Positions 15,839-22,716 of a stretch of 26,275 nucleotides of DNA are shown here, piece after piece. How positions within the stretch are numbered: position 1 is the stretch's first letter; each line of letters starts with the position of its first letter. The stretch lies in NCBI RefSeq assembly GCF_002455975.1, contig NZ_DKLM01000128.1:47866-74140 (forward strand), read 5' to 3'. This DNA comes from Clostridium sp. UBA6640. GTDB lineage: Bacteria > Bacillota > Clostridia > Clostridiales > Clostridiaceae. A model generated the notes under the pieces. That model had not been told where the DNA came from and made no database searches. It was given only the letters and a program-made list of their open reading frames with translations. The translations under genes and the position numbers were made by a program.

Positions 15839-17158
15839 ATGAAAAACCTAAAAACATATATTAATGAAGATCCATATAAAAATTATATATATTCATATCC
15901 ACATAAAAAAGCATATAGAGATTTTAAAGAGGAAATTGATTTAAAAAATCTTTGGAAAAATAGAAAAACAAAGGATTTAACTTTGTATATACATATACCT
16001 TTTTGCAATTCAAAATGTGGATATTGTAATTTGTTTTCTACTACAGCGGTTAATAATGAGAAGATAATAAGGTATGTAGATAAACTTATAGAGGAAATAA
16101 AAGCTATTAAAGAAGTTTTAGAAATGAAAGAAGAAGCCTTATTTAAAGCGGTTGTATTTGGAGGGGGAACTCCAACTATAATAGGTGTAAATCTAATGGA
16201 AAAATTGTTGAAGGTTTTAGCTAATGAATTAAGTATAGACTTTAAAAATGTATTTTTTTCAGTAGAAACATCACCAAAAACAATGAGTAGAGAATATATG
16301 AATTTGTTAAAAAAGTATAATATAAATAGAATAAGTATGGGTATTCAAAGTTTTAATAGCTGTGAATTAAAAGAAATATATAGATTTGAAGACATGGGAA
16401 GCATAGAAAAATCTTTAGATATAATATTTAATGAAGACATAGAAATAAGAAATTTAGATTTAATATATGGAATTCCATCACAGGATATAGAATCTTGGAA
16501 GGATTCATTGTTAAAAGTTATAAGCTATAAGCCGGAAGAAATATTTATATATCCATTATATATAAGAGAAAAAACAAAACTATACAATAACTATAAAAGA
16601 GATTTTAATAAGATGATGGAAATGTATGATATCGGCAAAGAATTGCTTATCAAAAATGGGTATATACAAACTTCTATGAGAAATTTTATAAGGGAAGATA
16701 TGAAAAATAAGCTATACCCTTCTTATAGTTGTCAAGAAAGTGAAATGATAGGTATAGGATGTGGAGCAAGATCTTATATTTCAGATGTTCATTATTCAAG
16801 AAAATATGCAGTAAATCAAAGTAATATAGACAATATAATAGAAGCTTATTTAAGTGAAGAAAATTTTTATTTTGCAACATATGGATATGTTTTATTAGAG
16901 GAAGAAATAAAAAGAAAATATATTTTAAAATCCATATTAAAAGTTAGTGGCTTAGATATTAATATGTACTTTGAAAGATTTAGTACATACCCTATAGATG
17001 ATTTTAAAGAATTAAAAGAGCTTATAGATGGAGGCTTTCTAGAGGCAAATAATAGTAGACTGTATCCTACAGATATGGGGATTAAATATTCTGATGCCAT
17101 AGGATGCTTGTTTATATCCAATGAAGTTAATAAAAAAGTTAATGAATTTTTGGAGTAG
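15839..17158 (+). CDS. STM4012-like radical SAM protein (HemW/HemN type)
   Basis: Radical SAM enzyme of 439 residues. The 4Fe-4S motif is Cys56-x3-Cys60-x2-Cys63 in HIPFCNSKCGYCNLF, followed by VVFGGGTPT (106-113), VETSP, RISMGIQSFN and DLIYGIPSQ, the layout of the HemN/HemW group. The C-terminal region (KYILKSILKVSGLD and a winged-helix-like end) also follows HemW. The genome should have a separate heme-pathway gene; gene order places this one in the STM4012 family. An AAAGGAG ribosome site precedes the ATG; the 25-bp gap before it is the second widest in the operon. The reaction is unknown: it might be a methyltransferase or other radical modification. Confidence 0.85.
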   Translation: MKNLKTYINEDPYKNYIYSYPHKKAYRDFKEEIDLKNLWKNRKTKDLTLYIHIPFCNSKCGYCNLFSTTAVNNEKIIRYVDKLIEEIKAIKEVLEMKEEALFKAVVFGGGTPTIIGVNLMEKLLKVLANELSIDFKNVFFSVETSPKTMSREYMNLLKKYNINRISMGIQSFNSCELKEIYRFEDMGSIEKSLDIIFNEDIEIRNLDLIYGIPSQDIESWKDSLLKVISYKPEEIFIYPLYIREKTKLYNNYKRDFNKMMEMYDIGKELLIKNGYIQTSMRNFIREDMKNKLYPSYSCQESEMIGIGCGARSYISDVHYSRKYAVNQSNIDNIIEAYLSEENFYFATYGYVLLEEEIKRKYILKSILKVSGLDINMYFERFSTYPIDDFKELKELIDGGFLEANNSRLYPTDMGIKYSDAIGCLFISNEVNKKVNEFLE

Positions 17159-17163
17159 AAAAA

Positions 17164-18015
17164 ATGACATATACAATTGTTTATAGAAATAGTCTAAAAT
17201 ATTGTAATTATAAATGTGAATATTGCCCATTTTCAAAGTATAAAATTAATGAAGAAAAAATAAAAAGGGATAAAAAATTATTTCAAAAATTTGTAGATTT
17301 TATGAAAAATAGTAATGAGGAATTTAAAGTTTTTTTAGCTCCTAAAGGAGAAGTTTTAAACTTTGAACATTATAAAAGTGGCATTATAGAATTATGTAGC
17401 TTAAGTAATATAAAAGAAGTAGTAGTTCAAACTAATTTAAGTGGAGATTTAAGTTGGTTATACAAGGCTAATAAAGAAAAACTAATATTATGGACAACCT
17501 ATCATCCAACGGAAGTCAAGCTACAAGAATTTATAGAAAAGGTAAAACAGCTATGTGAAATAGGTATTGATTTTACCGTAGGCTTTGTTGGAATAAAGGA
17601 GAATTTAGAATATATAAAAAAGCTTAAATTAGAAATTGACAATTTTGGGGATAAAAAACCTTATTTGTGGATAAATGCATATAAAGATGTGAAAAATTAT
17701 TATTCAAAAGAAGATATCAAAGAAATTGAAAACATAGACCCTCTTTATCATATAAATATGAAAAATTATAGCTCAAGAAGTGTAGAGTGTAAAGCAGGTG
17801 ATACTGTATTTTGGGTAGAAGGAAATGGCTTAATTCATAGGTGTTATAAGGATAATGTAATTTTAGGAAACCTATATAAGGGTGATTTAAATGAGATAAG
17901 AAAGGCTACGGTATGTAAAAATAATATATGTACTTGTTTTATGGGATATATAAATATTAAGAATTTAAATTTAGAAAATCACTATAATAAGAGTTTGCTA
18001 GGGAGAATGCCTTAA
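17164..18015 (+). CDS. STM4011-like radical SAM protein with C-terminal Cys cluster
   Basis: Second radical SAM enzyme, 283 residues. The cluster motif is Cys14-x3-Cys18-x2-Cys21 in LKYCNYKCEYCPF. The C-terminal part carries Cys209, Cys227, Cys251, Cys256 and Cys258 (AGDTVFWVEGNGLIHRC, then VCKNNICTCFMGY), a spacing like SPASM or twitch domains that bind extra Fe-S clusters. SPASM proteins commonly modify peptides, which makes a peptide or peptide-like substrate worth considering, but no precursor peptide gene is visible in the operon. It starts 6 bp after the upstream stop, with GGAG in the upstream gene's last codons. Gene order and size fit STM4011. Confidence 0.82.
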   Translation: MTYTIVYRNSLKYCNYKCEYCPFSKYKINEEKIKRDKKLFQKFVDFMKNSNEEFKVFLAPKGEVLNFEHYKSGIIELCSLSNIKEVVVQTNLSGDLSWLYKANKEKLILWTTYHPTEVKLQEFIEKVKQLCEIGIDFTVGFVGIKENLEYIKKLKLEIDNFGDKKPYLWINAYKDVKNYYSKEDIKEIENIDPLYHINMKNYSSRSVECKAGDTVFWVEGNGLIHRCYKDNVILGNLYKGDLNEIRKATVCKNNICTCFMGYINIKNLNLENHYNKSLLGRMP

Positions 18016-18041
18016 GGTATGAAGGAGAACTATAATATATT

Positions 18042-18797
18042 ATGAAAATTTTAGATGATTATCATACTCATACAAAATATAGTCATGGTGTTGGTACTAT
18101 AGAGGAGAATATAGAAAGTGCTATAAAAAAGAACTTAAAAACCATTGCCATAACAGATCATGGTCCAGGATATAAAGAGTATGGAATAGATATTGGAAGC
18201 TTTAAAAAAATAAAAGAAGAAATAAAATTTTTGAAAGAAAAATATAGAGGCAAAATAAATATATTGTTAGGCATTGAAGCAAATATTATGAATAAAGACG
18301 GAGTTTTAGATATAGATGAAAATATCTTAAAAGAGCTAGATATTTTACTTGTAGGATTCCATTTTGATATAGTTTATAGAGAATTTCTAGAAAGTTTAAG
18401 AAATGAGAAAAGAAGAAATATCTCTATAAAAAATATTATAAGCAAAGATATGCATTTAGAAATAGAACATATAAATACAGAAGCTATGATAAAAGCTGTT
18501 AAAAATTATAACATAGATATACTTACCCATATAAATGATAATTTTTATGTAGATGTACTAGCTATAGCTAAAACTGCTAGTAAAAACAAAACTGCTATTG
18601 AGATAAATAATTTTCATAAAAATCCCAATATAAAGTGTATCAAAGAGATGAGCAAAATAGAAAACTTGAAATTTTCTGTAGGAAGCGATGCACATAGACC
18701 AAAGGATGTAGGTAATTTTACTATGGCACTAAAGAAAATAGAAAAGTGTGGTATATTGAAAGAAAATATATTGAATAAGGCATATGAAAATAAATAA
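18042..18797 (+). CDS. PHP-domain phosphoesterase (histidinol-phosphatase-like)
   Basis: PHP-family metal-dependent phosphoesterase, 251 residues. Metal-binding residues are visible in order: His8 and His10 (DYHTHTKYSHG), Asp39-His40 (ITDHGPG), Glu79 (GIEANI), His107 (VGFHFD), His163 (ILTHIND) and Asp216, His218 (GSDAHRP), so the trinuclear site looks complete. The family includes histidinol phosphatases and other phosphomonoesterases; no other histidine gene is nearby, so a role in the STM401x-like pathway is more likely. GGAG is 14 nt from the ATG, longer than usual, and no other in-frame start is available upstream, so translation may be weaker. It ends directly at the start of hairpin repeat copy B. 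Confidence 0.82.
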   Translation: MKILDDYHTHTKYSHGVGTIEENIESAIKKNLKTIAITDHGPGYKEYGIDIGSFKKIKEEIKFLKEKYRGKINILLGIEANIMNKDGVLDIDENILKELDILLVGFHFDIVYREFLESLRNEKRRNISIKNIISKDMHLEIEHINTEAMIKAVKNYNIDILTHINDNFYVDVLAIAKTASKNKTAIEINNFHKNPNIKCIKEMSKIENLKFSVGSDAHRPKDVGNFTMALKKIEKCGILKENILNKAYENK

Positions 18798-18939
18798 CAA
18801 GTCAAAGATGGGACGACTATTTTGCGTCAGACAAGGAAGCAGGTTCAGTTGATAGTGAGCTATCAATGGGTTCTGCTGACGCAGTATGGCACAAAATAGT
18901 CTAGCATACTGACTTGTTTATTTTTTGAATATGCCTAAA
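18796..18939 (+). repeat. Long hairpin repeat, copy B, at the end of the operon
   Basis: Best-preserved copy. Outer arms AACAAGTCA and TGACTTGTT pair perfectly; inside, GACTATTTTG pairs with CAAAATAGTC, GCGTCAG with CTGACGC, and the apex is TTGATAG-TGAG-CTATCAA. It ends TTATTTTTTGAATATGCCT. Compared with copy A, the apical stem GATAG/CTATC has become CATAG/CTATG, a compensatory change that supports a conserved fold. It begins within the stop codon of the PHP gene and must act as the operon's terminator here. Confidence 0.8.
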
Positions 18940-19138
18940 GTTATAAATTGAAGAAACATATTCAAAAGTGTATAGATGAACATGTTTATTTTGGATATGT
19001 TTTTAAATGATGATAAATTAAGAGGCCTATCTAAAAACATTTAAATTAATAAAAGATTCTTAAAATTATAAGTTAATTATTGAATTATGGTAAATAATAT
19101 ATTACAATATAATTATTGGAAATGAAAGGAGAATGGTG

Positions 19139-19162
19139 ATGAGTATGTTGTTATACTTCTAG
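19139..19162 (+). other. Seven-codon ORF with good ribosome site (leader or gene remnant)
   Basis: AAAGGAG lies about 7 nt before ATG, which is followed by only MSMLLYF and a TAG-TAA double stop. In the next frame the sequence continues EYVVILLVNKKSDNKIIARIF to a stop near 19206. This is either a leader peptide or the start of a gene broken by a frameshift. Too short to decide. Confidence 0.25.
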
Positions 19163-19443
19163 TAAATAAAAAATCTGATAATAAAATTATAGCGAGAATT
19201 TTTTAACCTTTTTTAAAAAATAGGTTTGTTTGCTATGGATTTTAAGATTTTAATTATATAGATGAACAACATCAATTACAATTCTTTAATTTTCATTCAT
19301 ATTGAAGTAAGTTATATAGAGGATAATTATTATTTAAACTAATACTAATACTATGAATTACAAAGCTAATTTTGTAGAATTTAGCTATTAGAGGATAATG
19401 ACTTATTAACTTTAACTTATTTAATAATAATTTGAAATTAGAG

Positions 19444-19472
19444 CTGTGTTGTTTTTGATAACACAGTTTTTT
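19444..19472 (+). terminator. Orphan intrinsic terminator
   Basis: CTGTGTT pairs with AACACAG around a 9-nt T-rich loop and is followed by TTTTTT. No protein gene lies in the 500 bp upstream, so it would end either a non-coding transcript or a lost gene. Confidence 0.75.
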
Positions 19473-19496
19473 ATTTTAAATAAGGCGTTTAGTATA

Positions 19497-19567
19497 AATA
19501 GCTAGTCAAAAATGTGCGATATTTTGTACAATAATGGCGAATTAATTTTTGAAGATGCCTAAATATA
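19497..19567 (+). repeat. Truncated hairpin repeat, copy C
   Basis: The left arm AATAGCTAGTCAAA, a core ATATTTTGTAC and the right tail ATTTTTGAAGATGCCTAAA match copies A and B, but the middle and right arm are deleted, leaving about 70 bp. It shows that the tail belongs to the element and that copies decay by internal deletion. Confidence 0.65.
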
Positions 19568-19688
19568 TATATCAATTGTAAATTGTCATAATTAAATCTA
19601 ATAATCTTATAGAGGATAAAGAAATTTATTTTGTAAGGATTTTTAGGCAGTTGGCAATAAAATTTTAAAGTGCAAAATTGGATTTAAG

Positions 19689-19772
19689 TATATAGTGAAT
19701 AGTATTTCTACTATATATTTATACCATTATCATAGGGAAATAGGTCTAAAGCTCATAGGCTTTAACTATGGT
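19689..19772 (+). ncRNA. Possible structured RNA segment before a terminator
   Basis: TATATAGT (19689) pairs with ACTATATA (19710). Next, CATAG (19731-19735) pairs with CTATG (19766-19770), enclosing TAAAGC-TCATAG-GCTTTA (19747-19764). A strong terminator follows at 19824. No riboswitch class was recognised from its conserved bases. This may be a small RNA or a leader; it could also be decayed repeat DNA. Confidence 0.3.
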
Positions 19773-19823
19773 GAAAAAGTTGTACCTTTAACATTACAGT
19801 AGATATATGTAGTATGAAATTTA

Positions 19824-19868
19824 AAGGATGTAGATGAATAGTGTGTTCATCTGCATCCTTAATTTTTT
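19824..19868 (+). terminator. Strong terminator with no upstream gene
   Basis: AAGGATGTAGATGAA pairs with TTCATCTGCATCCTT (one G-U or mismatch inside) around a 7-nt loop and is followed by AATTTTTTT. It lies 60 bp before the methyltransferase gene, so it either ends a small RNA from 19689 on or acts as an attenuator for the methyltransferase. Confidence 0.85.
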
Positions 19869-19874
19869 TATTAA

Positions 19875-19900
19875 ATGTAGAGATGGTTCTCAAAATTTTA
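19875..19900 (+). repeat. GGGACGGTTCTC-type repeat, degenerate half copy E1
   Basis: TGTAGAGATGGTTCTCAAAA followed by TTTTA matches the left half of the repeats at 25823 and 26231 with a few changes. No right arm is seen. It lies just upstream of the methyltransferase ribosome site. Confidence 0.45.
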
Positions 19901-19927
19901 TAACTAGTAAGAAATGGAGTGATGACT

Positions 19928-20605
19928 GTGGAGAATAATATCATAAAGCAACCGGAAGAAATGTCACAATTTTTTAATGTAAGATCAAGTGGTTATGATG
20001 ATCATATGAAAGAATGTATTGAAAGCTTTGATGAATTTTATAAAAAACTTTCAGAATCTATAGATGCAACAGAAGAACAAATATGTATTTTAGATTTAGG
20101 CTGTGGAACAGGGGCAGAAATTAAAGATATTTTGAATAAAGCTCCAAAGGCGCAAATTATAGCAATAGATGTTTCAGAAAAAATGCTATTAGAATTAAAA
20201 AAGAAATATGAAAAATATATCGATCAAATTAATTTAATTATTGACTCATATTTAAATTTTTCGTTTAAAGAAAATTATTATGATTATGTAATGTCATCTA
20301 TGACAATGCATCACTTGCTTTATAACAAAAAACTAGAACTTTACAAAAAAATAAGAAATTCATTAAAAGATGGTGGAAAGTATATTGAAGGTGACTATGT
20401 AGTTTCAAAAGAGAAAGAAGAACAATTTTTATTAGAATATCATAAAAAGATGGAGCTTGTAGAAAAAAATGAAAATGGAAGTTATCACATAGATATTCCT
20501 TTTTCTATTAAAACTCAAATGAAATTATTCTATGAAGCAGGATTCTCAAATGCAGAATATATATATCAAGAAAATGAGGCTGTAATTTTTGTAGCTAACA
20601 AATAG
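19928..20605 (+). CDS. Class I SAM-dependent methyltransferase
   Basis: Methyltransferase of about 225 residues with the Rossmann-like fold. SAM-binding motif I is ILDLGCGTGAEIKD, motif II is IAIDVSEKML, and the motif IV/post-motif part is DYVMSSMTMHHLLYNKK and LKDGGKYIEGDYVV. The layout is like small-molecule methyltransferases (UbiE/Tam type); the substrate is unknown. The start is uncertain: GGAG (19916-19919) is 8 nt from the GTG at 19928 and only 2 nt from the in-frame ATG at 19922. The gene stands alone, flanked by two degenerate copies of the GGGACGGTTCTC repeat and preceded by a strong terminator, so it must have its own promoter or depend on read-through. Confidence 0.85.
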   Translation: MENNIIKQPEEMSQFFNVRSSGYDDHMKECIESFDEFYKKLSESIDATEEQICILDLGCGTGAEIKDILNKAPKAQIIAIDVSEKMLLELKKKYEKYIDQINLIIDSYLNFSFKENYYDYVMSSMTMHHLLYNKKLELYKKIRNSLKDGGKYIEGDYVVSKEKEEQFLLEYHKKMELVEKNENGSYHIDIPFSIKTQMKLFYEAGFSNAEYIYQENEAVIFVANK

Positions 20606-20686
20606 AGAGAAGTTGAAAATAAAAATTAATTATATCTTAGAGATAGCAGAAGTGAAAAGTCATAAGTTAAATATTTTATTAGAATT

Positions 20687-20741
20687 TGTAGGGATGGCTC
20701 TTAAATTTTAAACAGGAAGGTATTTTAAGAGAACGGAATCT
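20687..20741 (+). repeat. GGGACGGTTCTC-type repeat, degenerate copy E2
   Basis: TGTAGGGATGGCTCTTAAA at the left and TTTAAGAGAACGGAATCTA at the right form an imperfect palindrome resembling the repeats at 25823 and 26231. The left half is nearly the same as E1, so the methyltransferase gene lies between two related copies in the same orientation. Confidence 0.45.
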
Positions 20742-20846
20742 AATAAAAGGCAAATTAGAGGATGGAATAATAATGGCAATCCTTAAAAGTGAGAATTCAT
20801 AAGCATATAAATTGACAAGTAAAGGTTATAAGCTAGGAGGAAAAAT

Positions 20847-21242
20847 ATGAAAATTGAAAGAAATGAAAAAATAGACTTAGTGGAATTAAATGAATTACTA
20901 AGTACTATAGGATGGGGAATAAAGGAGTTAGATAAATTAGAGAATTCGTTAAAACTATCTTGGGGATGGATAACAGCCCGAGATGACAATGGCAGATTAA
21001 TTGGGTTTGTTCAAATACTTTCTGATGGTATTAAACATGCATATATTTTAAGATTATTAGTTCATAAAGAATATCCGGGACAAGGAATAGGAACTAAAAT
21101 CGTTGAGAATATGATGGAATTGCTTAATGAAAATAAATTAAATCCAGTTTTAATAACAAAGCCATCGGAAGAGTCCTTTTACAATAAGTTTGGATTTGAT
21201 AGAAATAGCAATGGTTTTATAGGGCTACTTAGATGGGAATAG
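20847..21242 (+). CDS. Small GNAT-family N-acetyltransferase
   Basis: GNAT acetyltransferase of 131 residues. The acetyl-CoA loop is PGQGIGTK (77-84) after ILRLLVHKEY, and FYNKFGFDR is the usual C-terminal element. Residues 1-60 (LLSTIGWGIKELDKLENSLKLSWGW, then GRLIGFVQILSDG) form the N-terminal acceptor half. Same size class and layout as the GNAT at 11392. AGGAGG lies 6 nt before the ATG. It is 21 bp from the serine hydrolase gene and likely co-transcribed with it and the large GNAT fusion. The substrate is unknown. Confidence 0.88.
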   Translation: MKIERNEKIDLVELNELLSTIGWGIKELDKLENSLKLSWGWITARDDNGRLIGFVQILSDGIKHAYILRLLVHKEYPGQGIGTKIVENMMELLNENKLNPVLITKPSEESFYNKFGFDRNSNGFIGLLRWE

Positions 21243-21263
21243 ATAAAGAGAGGAAGAGAGATT

Positions 21264-22700
21264 ATGGAGATTAAAAATAAAATAATAAAAAATTTAGACA
21301 GGATAATAAATGAATATGTAGAGAAAGAAAATGTTCCAGGATTAGCAGTAGGAGTAGTTTATGATAATGAGATTCTTTACACTAAAGGATTTGGAATGAA
21401 GAATGTTGATACAAAGGAACTAGTTGATGAAAATACACTTTTTCACATGGCATCAGTTTCAAAAACTTTTGTAGCTACAGGAATAATGCAGCTAGTAGAA
21501 AGGGGTAAGATTAAATTGGATTCGCATTTAACAGAATATCTACCTTATTTTCAGCTTAGAGATGATAGGTATAAGAATATAACTATAAGACAACTATTGA
21601 GTCATATGTCAGGCATGCCAGATGCAGATGATTATGAATGGGATAAACCTCAATATGATGAAGATGCACTAGAGAAATATGTTAAAAGTATTAAAAATGA
21701 AGAATTAATGTGGGAACCAGGAGAAAGATTTGCTTATAGCAATATTGCTTTTGAGATTCTAGGGGATGTTATTGCAAAGGTTTCAGGATTATCTTTTGAA
21801 GAATATATGAAAACAAATATTTTGGAACTTCTTCAAATGAAAGAAAGTAACTTTTTTAATCCTGATGTTTCAAAAGAATTACTTGCAACACCTCATATTA
21901 TTGGAGTTGAAAATGGATACGGTGGAGTAGTAGGCGAGGTATTTCCTTATAATCGTGCTCATGGTCCAAGTTCTACCCTATGTTCCAATGTGGTTGAAAT
22001 GTGTAACTATGCTATTGCCAATATGAATAGTGGAGTATTTGGAGAAAAGAGAATATTAGAAAATCACAGTTATTCAGAACTTTGGCGTAATAATGGTTCT
22101 ACCGGTTGGGGAGGATACACTTCAGAAGTTGGGCTAGCATGGTTTTTGGGGGAATACAAAGGAAATAAGGTGAGATCTCACAGCGGATTAGACACAGGAT
22201 TTAGAAGTAATTTTATTATCCTGCCTGAGCGAGGTATGTCTTTAGTTGTTATGACTAATTCAGATTATATTGGACTTAAACTTCTTTGTACAGCTATTTT
22301 AGACATACTTTTAGGAGAAGAAGTTCAATATGTAAAACAATCTCTTGCACACTATATGGCAAAAAAATTGTTTGAGAATAATTTTGAAACAGCATTAAAA
22401 GAATATTCTTCAATAAAAGAGGATTCATTCGATAGATATAATTTTATTGAAGATGAATTTAAATTTGTTGCTTACGAATTAGTGGGCATAGGAAAAGTGA
22501 AAGAGGCAATTGAACTTATGAAAATTTCCACTGAAATATCTCCAAAATCATCAAGTCTTTATTATAATCTTGGTAAAATGTATTTACTTTATGGAGATAA
22601 AAAACTTGCCTTAGAAAACTATAAAAAATCAATGGAATTAGATCCTAATAATATAAAGGTTAAAAAGAAAATAGAAGAATTAATTAAAGAAATTCAGTAA
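21264..22700 (+). CDS. Cytoplasmic beta-lactamase-fold serine hydrolase with C-terminal TPRs
   Basis: Protein of 478 residues. Residues about 10-345 form a class C beta-lactamase/DD-peptidase-like domain: Ser64-x-x-Lys67 (ASVSKT), Tyr158-Ser-Asn160 (AYSN) and His306-Ser-Gly308 (SHSGLDTG) are all present, so the site looks active. Residues about 385-478 form tetratricopeptide repeats (LYYNLGKMYLLYGDKKLALENYKKSMELDPNN). No signal peptide or membrane anchor is visible, so it is probably intracellular and more likely an esterase or peptidase than a secreted beta-lactamase. AGAGGAAGAGAG precedes the ATG. It lies in a short operon between two GNAT genes (gaps 21 and 16 bp). Confidence 0.87.
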   Translation: MEIKNKIIKNLDRIINEYVEKENVPGLAVGVVYDNEILYTKGFGMKNVDTKELVDENTLFHMASVSKTFVATGIMQLVERGKIKLDSHLTEYLPYFQLRDDRYKNITIRQLLSHMSGMPDADDYEWDKPQYDEDALEKYVKSIKNEELMWEPGERFAYSNIAFEILGDVIAKVSGLSFEEYMKTNILELLQMKESNFFNPDVSKELLATPHIIGVENGYGGVVGEVFPYNRAHGPSSTLCSNVVEMCNYAIANMNSGVFGEKRILENHSYSELWRNNGSTGWGGYTSEVGLAWFLGEYKGNKVRSHSGLDTGFRSNFIILPERGMSLVVMTNSDYIGLKLLCTAILDILLGEEVQYVKQSLAHYMAKKLFENNFETALKEYSSIKEDSFDRYNFIEDEFKFVAYELVGIGKVKEAIELMKISTEISPKSSSLYYNLGKMYLLYGDKKLALENYKKSMELDPNNIKVKKKIEELIKEIQ

Positions 22701-22716
22701 AAATGGGGGGCTATAT

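Larger units (their letters stand above)
18940..19921. other. Gene-poor region with orphan terminators and decayed sequence
   Basis: Nearly 1 kb without a convincing protein gene. It holds a 22-codon frame at 18976-19044 without a ribosome site, a seven-codon frame with a good ribosome site at 19139, two intrinsic terminators (19444, 19824), the truncated repeat copy C, a foldable segment at 19689-19772 and repeat E1. Short TAGAGGATAA strings recur at about 19317, 19389 and 19609. It looks like an erosion or insertion zone, or it encodes small RNAs. Confidence 0.5.

Noticed and set aside
16867..17121. Minus-strand open frame opposite the end of the STM4012-like gene
   Set aside because: Overlaps a radical SAM protein fully supported by motifs; no independent signal.
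15839..17158. Considered coproporphyrinogen III dehydrogenase or HemW for heme
   Set aside because: Motifs fit the HemN/HemW group, but gene order with STM4011/4013/4014/4015-like proteins indicates the STM4012 family instead of heme synthesis.
18042..18797. Considered HisK-type histidinol phosphatase for histidine biosynthesis
   Set aside because: The fold fits, but no other his gene is nearby and the gene sits in the STM401x-like operon, so a histidine-pathway role is not supported.
18976..19044. 22-codon ORF MNMFILDMFLNDDKLRGLSKNI
   Set aside because: No ribosome binding site, no family match and lies in decayed intergenic DNA.
19721..19790. Considered a known riboswitch upstream of the methyltransferase
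   Set aside because: The conserved bases of SAM, TPP, purine, c-di-GMP, preQ1 or guanidine riboswitches could not be matched, and a strong terminator separates it from the gene.
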